Positions 55,911-64,000 of a DNA stretch of 64,000 nucleotides are shown piece after piece. The stretch's first letter is position 1, and the number at the start of each line of letters is the position of its first letter. Both the position numbers and the translations under genes were made by a program. Under the pieces are notes generated by a model. It was not told where the DNA came from. It made no database searches and worked only from the letters and a program-made list of their open reading frames with translations. The stretch is from Miscanthus floridulus. Its lineage: Eukaryota; Streptophyta; Magnoliopsida; Poales; Poaceae. The stretch spans positions 85,637,560 to 85,701,559 of the forward strand of contig NC_089598.1 in the NCBI RefSeq assembly GCF_019320115.1. Direction: 5' to 3'.

Positions 55911-56397
55911 TTTGCCTTGTGCATTCCATTCCATCTCCTCCAATGTCGATGCAACACATGCACCAACATGATCAACAATGATATGATCCACTTCATATCA
56001 TCATGTGATCATATTGGTTCATCGATCTTGACTTCACTTGCTTTTCACCGTTGCCTTCGTCCATCGGCGCCAAGTCTTGCTCAAGCTTCACTGCCACACG
56101 GTCCATCACTCCAAAGCCTCCGACTTGCCCTTCACGCTTGCAACCGGTCCATCAAGCCAAGTCTTGTCTTGATCTTCTCCACCTTGATCACATGACTCAA
56201 TGTCATGTCTCATGTGCAATGAGCTCCTTCATCATCACATGTGTGAGCTTTGCAACATCTCCAAGCCATTTTCACCTTCATGGCATATGTTGCTCACACA
56301 TATGTACCTATGGACTAATCACCTGTGTATCTCACATAAACACAATTAGTCCACCTAGGTTGTCACTCAATTACCAAAACCACACAAGGACCTTTCA
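55911..56397 (-). repeat. Displaced end of the level-3 5' LTR
   Basis: Collinear with 34480-34965 of the intact level-3 LTR with only scattered differences. It ends GGACCTTTCA and is followed by ACCTA, the level-3 target duplication. Confidence 0.93.
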
Positions 56398-56402
56398 ACC
56401 TA

Positions 56403-58730
56403 TTGCGCAAACTCGATGCTACATGGGTCACGCCACGGTAGTCATCACCCTACGCACGGGGGCTATGGTCTAGTCAACAAAGCGCATAACACAATGAACA
56501 GCGCATAAAGGGAAATTAATACCTGCATTACTACAAGCTTATCTTTTTCTACTACCGAATAAATACTTACTGATCTTGTTTTCATGATTTAAGATGCACA
56601 ATAACAAAGGCTATGTCATCACGCTGCCTCCAGCTACGTCGACACGCCACCTTCGGGCACTCCGTCGACAACGATCCTCGGGTACTCCCTCATGGGCTAC
56701 CTCGAGCCGGTCATGCCGCCTCTGGCTATGTCGTCACGCTGCTACCAGCTACATCGACACGCTGCCTTTGGGCACTCCATCAGCAACGGCCCTCGGGGTC
56801 TACCTCGAGCCGATCACGACGCCTCTGGCTACGTCGTCACGCTGCCACTAGCTATGTCGACATGCCGCCTTCGAGCACTCCGTCGACAACGATCCTCGGG
56901 TACTCCCTCAGGGGACTACCTCGAGCCGGTCACGCTGCCGCTGGCTACATTGTCACGCTGCCACCAGCTACGTCAACACTCCACCTTCGAGCACTCCATT
57001 GGCAACGACCCTCGGGTACTCCTTCAGGGACTACCTCGAGCCGGTCACGCCGCCTCTAGCTACATCATCACGCTGCCACTAGCTACATCAACACACCGCC
57101 TTCGGGCACTCTGTTAGCAACAACCCTCGGTTTCTCCCTCGGGGGCTACCTCAAGTTGGTCATGCCACCACTATCTACATTGACACGCTGCCTTCGCTTA
57201 CATCTTCAGCAATGGCCGCTCGAATACTCATTTCTTGACAAGCAAGGTGAGTGTGTAAAGTCTACAATACAGATGTACTAACCCCCTCTGCTTTCTCTAT
57301 TTTATAGGCAGGGGACGCACACGGCCGATGGAATTCCAATAAATCTCTCCGAGTAGTGTTGTCATTGAGGTCGTGCCACGTCCCCATGATTTCTGGAGGG
57401 ATGCCTCCTGAAAGACCTACGTGGGGAAACGGGCCGTCGAAACCAACACTTTAGCTTCGCCGAGAAGGAACCCATCTCCATAATCACGAAAACCATGGGG
57501 CCTCATGGTCCAAAACTCGACGTACCATCACCTGAGCCGGTGCAGGCGAGTGATCTATACTCAGATCGAACACTCGACCCGACTCACCCCCTCAGCAGGT
57601 GTAAGCGATAGCGATTCATTCGCTATCGACCCTACCACTCTAGAGTCAGGGGGTATTCGGGAGGGTCACCAGTCTGACTCTAAAACCTCTGGCACTCTAT
57701 GTCACATAAATCTCCTAATACCCGGACGAGCTCGAAGTACCTTATTTCAGCAGATGTGTGCCCCTTTGGGGAAACCGGAAAATTGTTTGGCCCATGATTG
57801 TAACCAAAGTATGAGCTCCTGGAATCTGAAAAAAGAGTTTTATGACATGCCCCCGCTGGTCTGGCTTTGTCCTGCCGCTTCCTTTCAATGAAGTGCACAT
57901 TCACTCATTCTACCCATTATCAGCTCGAAGAGTAACACACGCAACTGCCGACAGCTGCTCATGCATTCATTACTCGCCCACAGTAGTGCCCGCACTGGGA
58001 CACTGTTACATTGCCCTCAGGGCTTTGGGACAACGTCCTTATTCTTCCACTAAGTGAGGCTCACGACAATTCGTACCACATTGCTTAACGGGTCCTGAAG
58101 AAAAATGTGACGTCCTTAGTACTTGATAACAAAAACGACCTTCAGCAAGTCACCCTAAAAATCAACTGGCTTAGTGACGCGCGGGCGATGGAGGTGCACC
58201 TACCCCATCCTCATTATTGTTTTCGACTAGAACTTAATGATGCGCAACCACTATTTACGCGCCGAAATATGTCGGGAACCCACTTCTCGAGTACAGTGGT
58301 ATTTTCTACCCTAACATGGCATCTACGATGTCCTAGAAAGCTATGCTTCCGGTTCTTGGGTACACCACCCGAACACGGCGTTAACAACTTCCCCAGGGCT
58401 ACGCCCAGGAAACTACATTTCCGATATGGGTGAACCACCCAAGCCAGGCACTTGTAGCTGCTAGGGAACAACGTTCCTTGATGTACGGTGTACCACTACC
58501 GCACTCGATGCTTGAAGAAGATTCTCGCTACCCGAGAAATGCTCTTGGTACTCGAATGGAAACATACTGGCTCCCTAATACTTGGGAATATCTGATTGCA
58601 CTGCTTGAAGCTTCGGCACCCGAAGATGCTCACTGTGTACTCACAATACGCAGAACTTACAGAGGAGACTGCGACGTCCCGAGGGCTTGAAGCTACATGC
58701 TAGCTTATCATTAAGTCCTACGGGGGCTAC
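56403..58730 (+). other. Right interior of the level-2 Tat element (non-coding)
   Basis: Continuation of the 31242-32489 interior. No gag or pol motif. It contains the tandem repeat at 56609-57185 and several ORFs without a recognisable domain (for example 57505-57891). It ends in CCTACGGGGGCTAC, the polypurine tract before the 3' LTR. Confidence 0.6.
56609..57185. repeat. Tandem repeat, about 103-116 bp unit, five copies
   Basis: Units start with GGCTA(T/C)GTC(G/A)TCACGCTG at 56609, 56724, 56827, 56943 and 57058, and a decayed sixth begins near 57170. Each unit holds GCACTCC(G/A)TC, CCTCGGGTACTCC and CTACCTCGAGCCG. The GC-rich units leave two frames open, giving spurious ORFs of 85-148 codons. 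Confidence 0.85.
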
Positions 58731-59212
58731 TGTCAGAGATATGGGCCAGGGGCACCTGCACCGCCCGTATATATGACCACCACCGAGCTATCAACCTAGT
58801 AGCCATCAAGGGGAGTCCAACGTGGTCGACCAATGTGGAGATCAAGGTAAATCAAGGCAGGCATATCTGGACGATAGCTAGGATCAATCTATTGCAATAA
58901 ACTAGGAACACAATCTATTAGTCCGATCGTCCTCTCTATAACCCTACCTCTCCTGCCTATATAAAGGAGGGTAGGGACCTCAGGCTCAGAATCGACATCA
59001 TCTGATCTACCACATATTCCATCTACCTCATAGCTAGGAGCAACAACCCCTGTAATTGAGAATATGAATACAAGAGCAAAAGCGCCATTGGAGTAGGGAT
59101 TAGCATGCACCGCACCCCAAACCAGTATAAATCCTTGTGTCTCGTGTGCTACCATCTGATTTCGTCTATGCGATCATGTTGTTGGATATTGCCGAAGCAA
59201 AACAATCTGACA
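58731..59212 (+). repeat. 3' LTR of the level-2 Tat element
   Basis: 482 bp, TGTCAGAGATATGGGCC...CAATCTGACA, followed by target duplication AGGAG (59213-59217). TATATAAAGG at 58959. It is directly followed by level-1 RNase H coding sequence rather than a primer site, which identifies it as the 3' LTR. Confidence 0.94.
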
Positions 59213-59439
59213 AGGAGGCTCGTTGCCTTGGGTGACTCTAAACTTGTCGTCGAGCAAGTAATGAAAGCCTCGGCGTGTCGCAACCACAAAATGGAAGCTT
59301 ACTGCGCTGAGGTGAGAAAACTTGAGGCAAAGTTCGATGGACTCGAACTACGCCATATCCCTCAAAGGGATAACAAGGAGGCTGACAGCCTCGCCAGGAT
59401 CGGCTCAACTTGAGACACGCCCCCTCCCCCCCATGGCGT
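59213..59439 (+). pseudogene. Level-1 Tat pol, second part: RNase H C-terminus
   Basis: RRLVALGDSKLVVEQVMKAS, then YCAEVRKLEAKFDGLELRHI and DNKEADSLARIGST, the typical second half of the Tat RNase H domain. It ends in a TGA after GST and then a PPPPHG stretch that runs into the solo LTR at 59440. Confidence 0.9.
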
Positions 59440-60875
59440 TGTTGACGGTAGTTATTGACCATTATAAACATCAATATAACCCGAGATAATGCATGAAAAT
59501 GATCACCAACATAGACTTAGGAGTTTAAACTGATAAATTCCATGAGTTTTAGTGAATCTATGTTTTCAGCAGGGTTTAATCAGAAAACCATCAAGGGGGA
59601 TCTAAATGTCAAAGGAAAAATCTAAATCCCGACATGAAACCAACTCCACAAGGTTCTAGAAGACTCGGGAGGACTCCCCGACAAAGCGGAGACCGAGAGG
59701 CTACCAAGTGGGGCCGCCCTGCCCCACCTGTAGGCCGCTCGGCCCCCCAGGGGGCCACCTATCATCCTCGTCGCTATATCGGTTTGATCCAAGGACTCAC
59801 GTTGCACCCTCAAGACTATATAATCCATCCCCCTCCCCTAGGAGACATCAGAAGTCATTAGATCATAAGTCAGGGCTAGATAGAAAACTAGGGTTTCTAG
59901 AGATTAGAGATTAGAGCTCTAGTTCTTCAAGTTTCTAGTATAGATTAGCTAGCAAGGTTCAAGAAGAGTGTGGGCTATTTCTCAAGATTTCGGATCTGTC
60001 GTCTGGAGACTGGTATATCCATTGTATCTCTATATTTATGACTTTGTGCTACTTCAATATTATTATGTTGCTATTTATTATGTTCCTAGTTTACTCTAGT
60101 TGTATGCTTGATATAGTTATGATTAATAATGAGTTTATGCATATGTTCGCAAAGGGCTTAGCTCAATACGTACATGAGTTAAGTGGTCGACACTATGTAA
60201 GCATGGTGCTTAGATATTGTTTACCTGCGGATGCCCTCTGCATTCTGGGTCATGGGGTAGATCACGGGTGTGACACTCCCGTTGAGTCCTTTGTAGTCCA
60301 CTCCCCGTTTGTAGAGCACGTAGGACATGATTGCGAAGGTAGACAAGCTTTGTTCTTGATCTTCCTTAGTAATGTTCCTTATGTGTAGATCCAAAGTTAG
60401 TTATACTATAGATGAGAGTGTATATATTAGGGTGTACAAAAGACTTAGTAGATAAGTAATGACTTAGGAATCTTTTGCTCTTAACGAATCTCCTGCTTAG
60501 TTATACTATATTTATGAGTCTCTAATTCTATCTCTGGAATACCATTATTACCTTACACTTATCATTTATTTACCATTTGACTTACCCTTGCAATAGCATG
60601 AGAGTGATTATTATCATAAGTATACATATTTGTCAATATCTCTATGCCATCACCACTCCATAAGCTCCTCCCTGTGGTAAAAATATAAATAACGATACCT
60701 GGTATACTTCCGAGTGAAATGCTACAATGGTATATTATCTATGCGCTTGCGAATACTTTAATATATATTTTTTCTCTGAAGTTTACAAGTGTTATTAATA
60801 ATTACCAACCACGCATTTCTGGAATTATGCTAGGGATGACAACCTAGTAACAAGTGATGCTAAGAAATGCCAGCA
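59440..60875 (+). repeat. Solo LTR with 5-bp target duplication, unidentified LTR family
   Basis: 1436 bp, TGTTGACGGTAGTTATTGACC (first 20 positions) to AAATGCCAGCA. GGCGT stands on both sides (59435-59439, 60876-60880). Removing it rejoins the pol codons P-H-G-V-F-L-D-E-L-T. It contains a TATATAATCC box near 59816-59825. No internal region remains, so the element was reduced by LTR-LTR recombination. Confidence 0.9.
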
Positions 60876-62220
60876 GGCGTGTTCCTCGACGAGCTCACCA
60901 AACCCTCAGCCCGCTGGGAAGTTGAGACTCAACCCTTCCCCTGAGCCGAGCGTACTCACAATCACAAAGATCGCAGGCTCTAACCTAGACTGGGGAGAGG
61001 AGCTTATCGACTACTTATGGCATGGCATCCTCCCCATCAACCAGGATGAAGCCGATCGGGTACGTCGGAAAGCCAAATCCTACGTCATGCGGGATGATAA
61101 AATTCATCATAAAAGCATGAGCAGAATTTTGCAATGATGCATACCCATGGAAGACAGGATAAGGCTCTTGCGAGACATCCACTCGGGGGCTTGTGGCCAC
61201 CATGCAGCGCCAAATACTTTGGTAGGTAAAGCCTTTTGACAAGGGTTTTACTGGCCCACACCACGGTCAAAGATGTGGAACGGATTGTGAGGACCTGTGA
61301 AGGGTGCCAGTTCTTTGCCAAGCAAAAACACGTCCCCTCCCAAGAACTCCAAACGATCCCGATCACATGGCTCTTCGCCATTTGGGGACTCGACCTCATC
61401 GGGAAACTCTAGGCCGCCCCCGAGGGCTTTGATCAATTGTTTGTCATGATCGACAGGTTTACCAAGTGGATTGAGGCTAAACCCGTAGCCACATCTAGCT
61501 TGGAGGTGGCGGTCGAGTTCATCAAGGAGGTTATACACCGGTATGGGGTCATGAACATGATCATCACAGACAATGGCACCCAGTTCATGGGAAGTGCGTT
61601 TGTCAACTACTGCGACGAGCAACAGATCAATGTAAGATGGGCTTCAATAGCCCATCCAAAGACTAACGAACAGGTAGAGAGAGCGAATGGTTGCATTCTT
61701 CGAGGCCTCAAACCTCAAATCTTCAGGAAACTCAAGAAGTTCGAGGGTAGATGGGTCTAGGAGCTTCAGCCAGTTCTATGGGGCCTACGGACCACTCCTA
61801 CCAGACTAATGGGGTTTACCCCTTCTTCCTCATCTATGGTGTAGATGTGGTACTCCCCGAGGAGATCGGCTACGCCTCTCCCCGAGTCCGCACCTATGAT
61901 GAGGACACAGCAGAGGAAACCTTACAAGACTCCCTCGATAAGCTCAACGAGCACCATGGAACGACACTTGTCCGCTCCGCAAAATACCAGCAATAGCTAC
62001 ACAAGTACCACAGTAAGCATGTTCGACCACTAACTTCATGCAAGGCGATTTAGTCCTGCATCGGGTTCAATCAACCAAGGGGGAAAACAAGTTTTTGCCT
62101 CCTTGGGAAGGTCCATTTATCATGGCCGAAGTACTGGAGTTGGGAACGTATAAGCTGGCAAACATGAAAGGTGAAGTCTACACGAATGCCTGGAACGTCG
62201 ACGGTTCTATGCGATAAAAA
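60876..62220 (+). pseudogene. Level-1 Tat pol, third part: integrase
   Basis: FLDELTKPSARWEVE, the WGEELIDYLWHGILP spacer, a decayed HHCC zinc finger (HSGACGHHA near 61183; CEGCQFFAKQKH near 61297), then the integrase core with the catalytic triad: IDRFTKWIEA (D), IITDNGTQFMG (D) and KTNEQVERANG (E). After GRWV a TAG (TGG origin) and then FFLIYGVDVVLPEEIGYASP and the basic C-terminus to about 62216. Further stops: TGA near 61135, TGA near 61240, TAG near 61411 and TAG near 61994, plus frame changes. Integrase inserts the cDNA in the nucleus; this copy is dead though the triad is still readable. Confidence 0.92.
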
Positions 62221-62842
62221 AGCAACCTTATACTAAGGAGCAACTCACGGGCGGTGTAACCACCACCCCATCACGAAAGGGGAAGACTACGTCACCAAAG
62301 TCAATTAGCAATCGGTATGTTCCCGGGCTCAAACTGAACATCCTGGCAGGTCATGCTGACCTACCGAGATACTAAGGGGCTACACGATCAAAAAGTTTTT
62401 CTAAGGATAGACCGCATTCGGGCACAACGTGTATGGGGCTCCGATCAATCGCCGTGATATGTTATGCTAACCTATCATGTTGATTCAGGGGCTACAATTA
62501 GTACTGCCATGAGTCACGAAGCGGTTACTCAGAAGAACACAAAATGCAAGTCTTTATCTCAATGCCATCCTCTACTCTCTCATATTCGGCAAAGGCACCC
62601 GTCGAGCTCCTAAACTCCACGGCCAGAGCACTGACGTTGTACGGCTTCTCCACCAGTGGAAACCCGACCGCCATGTCATGGAGGTCCTCGTCGCTTCAGA
62701 GGGAAACGACCGCCAGCGCCAACGCAGCTCCACGACAAACCATGTGGTGGATCACTTCCTCCAACCACCTTGGTACATTACCGAGGCATTCTTCGACACT
62801 CACCCCCACCGGCGAGAGCATGTCAACAACACCCCCACACGC
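62221..62842. other. Non-coding tail of the level-1 Tat element
   Basis: Between integrase and the antisense ORF. It contains AGGGGCTAC (about 62380 and 62488), the polypurine-like word seen throughout Tat 3' regions. No supported gene. Confidence 0.55.
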
Positions 62843-63467
62843 CTACAGCAAAGTAGCGTAGAGGTCTCGATATTGGCCCGCTCTAACCACGGTGGCGGAT
62901 GAGTCGGACGCAGCAGCGTCACGGTCGTGCTCTGCCTCCGCCACCTGCTCGGTCAGGACGGCGTTGGCTTCGTGGAGCCTCCCCACCTTGTCTTGAGCGA
63001 TGGTCAGTTGCTCTCGGGCGACTAGGAAGCACAAGCAACCACTCATCAAGATAAGATATTTCAAAGAAGAACGAACAGGGAATCTCACCAGGAACTTACC
63101 AAGAAGCTACGCCTGAGCCTCGACGCGGGACGTTCCGGCGGCCGCCGCCTCCCGCTTCGACCTAGCTATCGCCGCTTGCACGGCCTCCAACTGCGCCTGA
63201 AGATGGCTTGCCTCATCTTCAACCACCACGGCCGCCGGCAGAGCCATGGGCTCCACCGCCGTGGTGCTACCCGGTGAATCGGGAGAAGGAGGACTCGCAT
63301 CATCAAGCATTGGAAGCCTGGAAGAACACTCGGTGAGAAGAAACCCCTGGATCGCCCGATTCGGGTCAGTTAAAGGACTTACCTGACGAAGGCAGGCGGA
63401 TGGGTGGATAGCGCTCGGCCGTCGCCCGTCTAGGAACCTCCGTCCTCGAGCTCCCCACGCTTTCCAT
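62843..63467 (-). pseudogene. Antisense, apparently spliced ORF of a Tat-type element
   Basis: On the minus strand a small gene can be traced. ATG is at 63467-63465 (MESVGSSRTEVPRRAT), with donor CAG|GTAAGT at 63382. Acceptor TTCCAG leads to exon 2 from about 63317 (MLDDASPPSPDSPGS, then coiled-coil HLQAQLEAVQAAIARSKRE) to donor TTG|GTAAGT at 63099. Acceptor TTCCTAG leads to exon 3 from 63021 (REQLTIAQDKVGRLHEANAV, AEAEHDRDAAASD, GQYRDLYATLL). The coil-rich product and its antisense position after integrase match the extra antisense ORF known in Tat elements such as Grande. Exon 1 is one base out of phase with exon 2, and a TAG lies near the end of exon 2, so it is decayed. Function unknown. 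Confidence 0.62.
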
Positions 63468-63573
63468 CAGATTGGATCTAAGGGGACAAAGGCGGAGGAA
63501 GACGAAGAATTAAAGAAAGGGAGGTAAGCTCAACAGTGCGCATATGAAATTATGTCCATTTACGCCTCCCCTT

Positions 63574-63582
63574 CTTTAAATA
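63574..63582 (-). promoter_or_regulatory. TATA-like box for the antisense ORF
   Basis: TATTTAAAG on the minus strand, about 107 bases upstream of the antisense ATG. Position fits a core promoter; not otherwise supported. Confidence 0.4.
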
Positions 63583-63589
63583 AGTAGGA

Positions 63590-64000
63590 ACCAGAGCGTG
63601 AATGGAATCCCAACCGCACACGCTTGTGCATGGGAAAGCGAGCCACGAGCACCGACGCTCTAGCTTCTGGTAAGCCAACTCACTCACGGGTCACGCGTTC
63701 GTTATCCGCCCACAGCTGCCCACATGCGCTTTCAACGAAACATTTCCTTGTCGCTCTGCAAAATGGAGGCTCGTTGGTGTGTGGTGTTCACCGGAGGCAG
63801 CGGCCCGGCGGCGCTTGTAACTGGTGGGTCGGGAGCAGTGGTTGCACATCGTGGAAGGGAGGCATCGGCCGCACAAGCGGCGAGGAGGCCGTGGCCGCAT
63901 GACTTGGAGAGGGCAGCAGCGCGCCGCACCTGGCAGGGCTGGCAGCCGAGTGCCGCGCAACTTGGAGGTGGCCGCGCGCTGCACGTCGGAAGGGCCAGCG
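63590..64000. other. GC-rich end of window
   Basis: Upstream region of the antisense ORF, still inside the level-1 element. Overlapping ORFs on both strands (63624-63902, 63691-63984) show no domain. No 3' LTR start is visible by 64000. Confidence 0.45.

Larger units (their letters stand above)
32495..56397 (-). mobile_element. Nest level 3: minus-strand SIRE-like Ty1/copia element, gag only
   Basis: Flanked by ACCTA at 32490-32494 and 56398-56402. LTRs are 32495-34965 and, split by level 4, 40434-42381 plus 55911-56397. The Met-tRNA primer site TGGTATCAGAGC (minus, 40431-40420) is two bases from the LTR, and a polypurine tract (minus, CCAAAAAGGAGGAGAT) is beside the other LTR. It encodes gag (38344-40382) but no protease, integrase or RT, the layout of a non-autonomous TR-GAG-like derivative. 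Confidence 0.92.
30754..59212 (+). mobile_element. Nest level 2: non-autonomous Tat-family element inserted in its own family
   Basis: LTRs at 30754-31241 and 58731-59212, the same family as the level-1 LTR. TSD AGGAG. The primer site TTGGCGAGCCAGGTACG is at 31243 and the polypurine CGGGGGCTAC precedes the 3' LTR. After removal of level-3 sequence the interior is about 3.6 kb and has no gag or pol, so it needed proteins in trans. Confidence 0.92.
27174..64000 (+). mobile_element. Nest level 1: Tat-lineage Ty3 retrotransposon (continues past right edge)
   Basis: The 5' LTR at 27174-27662 is followed by a TTGGCGCG-type primer site, a shrunken gag, and protease/RT/RNase H to 30748. RNase H resumes at 59213, and integrase is at 60876-62220. 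A non-coding and antisense-coding tail runs to the edge. The interruptions are a level-2 element (TSD AGGAG) and a solo LTR (TSD GGCGT). Removing both restores a continuous protein frame at each junction. The 3' LTR is not seen before 64000. Confidence 0.9.

Noticed and set aside
56594..57117. Three overlapping ORFs of 85-148 codons
   Set aside because: Translations of a tandem repeat in a non-autonomous element; periodic protein repeats follow from the DNA units.
58107..58690. ORFs of 86-108 codons near the level-2 3' LTR
   Set aside because: No motif, different frames overlap, and the region is the non-coding tail of a Tat element.

Overview
This window is a repeat-dominated, probably heterochromatic stretch of a large grass genome. 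A panicoid grass, perhaps of the sorghum/Miscanthus/sugarcane group, is my best guess from the style of the elements. That guess rests on family recognition and was not searched. The content supporting a grass is Tekay-like, Tat-like and chromovirus Ty3 elements, SIRE-type Ty1/copia elements, a CACTA transposon with CACTGTCGGTT repeats, Stowaway MITEs, and one G-type lectin receptor kinase remnant. I find no intact conserved host gene. Most reading frames are broken by stops, many of them explainable as C-to-T changes.

Left part (1-12.5 kb). A minus-strand Ty3 chromovirus-type element (gag, protease, RT, RNase H; 5' LTR at 4685-5600) runs off the left edge. It is inserted into a minus-strand Tekay-like LTR (5601-8703). 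That LTR lies head-to-head with a second, plus-strand, solo Tekay-like LTR (8704-12518).

Middle-left (12.5-27.2 kb). This holds a small gene for an RNase H1 N-terminal/viroplasmin-like domain with a C-terminal membrane segment (13121-13429), a hAT-like MITE with an 8-bp duplication, a Stowaway remnant, and a broken lectin receptor kinase pseudogene (15.0-17.0 kb, minus). A degraded CACTA element follows (about 17.0-24.68 kb). Besides a TNPD fragment and a Ptta/En-Spm transposase fragment, it carries two cassettes built as CACTGTCGG repeat array, then TATA box, then spliced gene. One cassette encodes an unrecognised 4-exon protein. The other encodes a second RNase H1-N/membrane protein. Two MITEs and a GCAACAT-rich repeat follow.

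Right part (27.2-64 kb) is one nest of retrotransposons whose order can be proved from target-site duplications. Level 1 is a Tat-lineage Ty3 element (5' LTR 27174-27662) that extends beyond the right edge. Level 2 is a second Tat-family element (30754-59212, TSD AGGAG) inserted into the level-1 RNase H frame. Level 3 is a minus-strand gag-only SIRE-like element (32495-56397, TSD ACCTA). Level 4 is a plus-strand SIRE tandem with three LTRs (42382-55905, TSD ATACC) that keeps a complete gag, lacks integrase, and carries a decayed third ORF with its own promoter-like module. A separate solo LTR (59440-60875, TSD GGCGT) also interrupts the level-1 pol. Past the level-1 integrase lies an antisense, apparently spliced ORF, as described for Tat-type elements.
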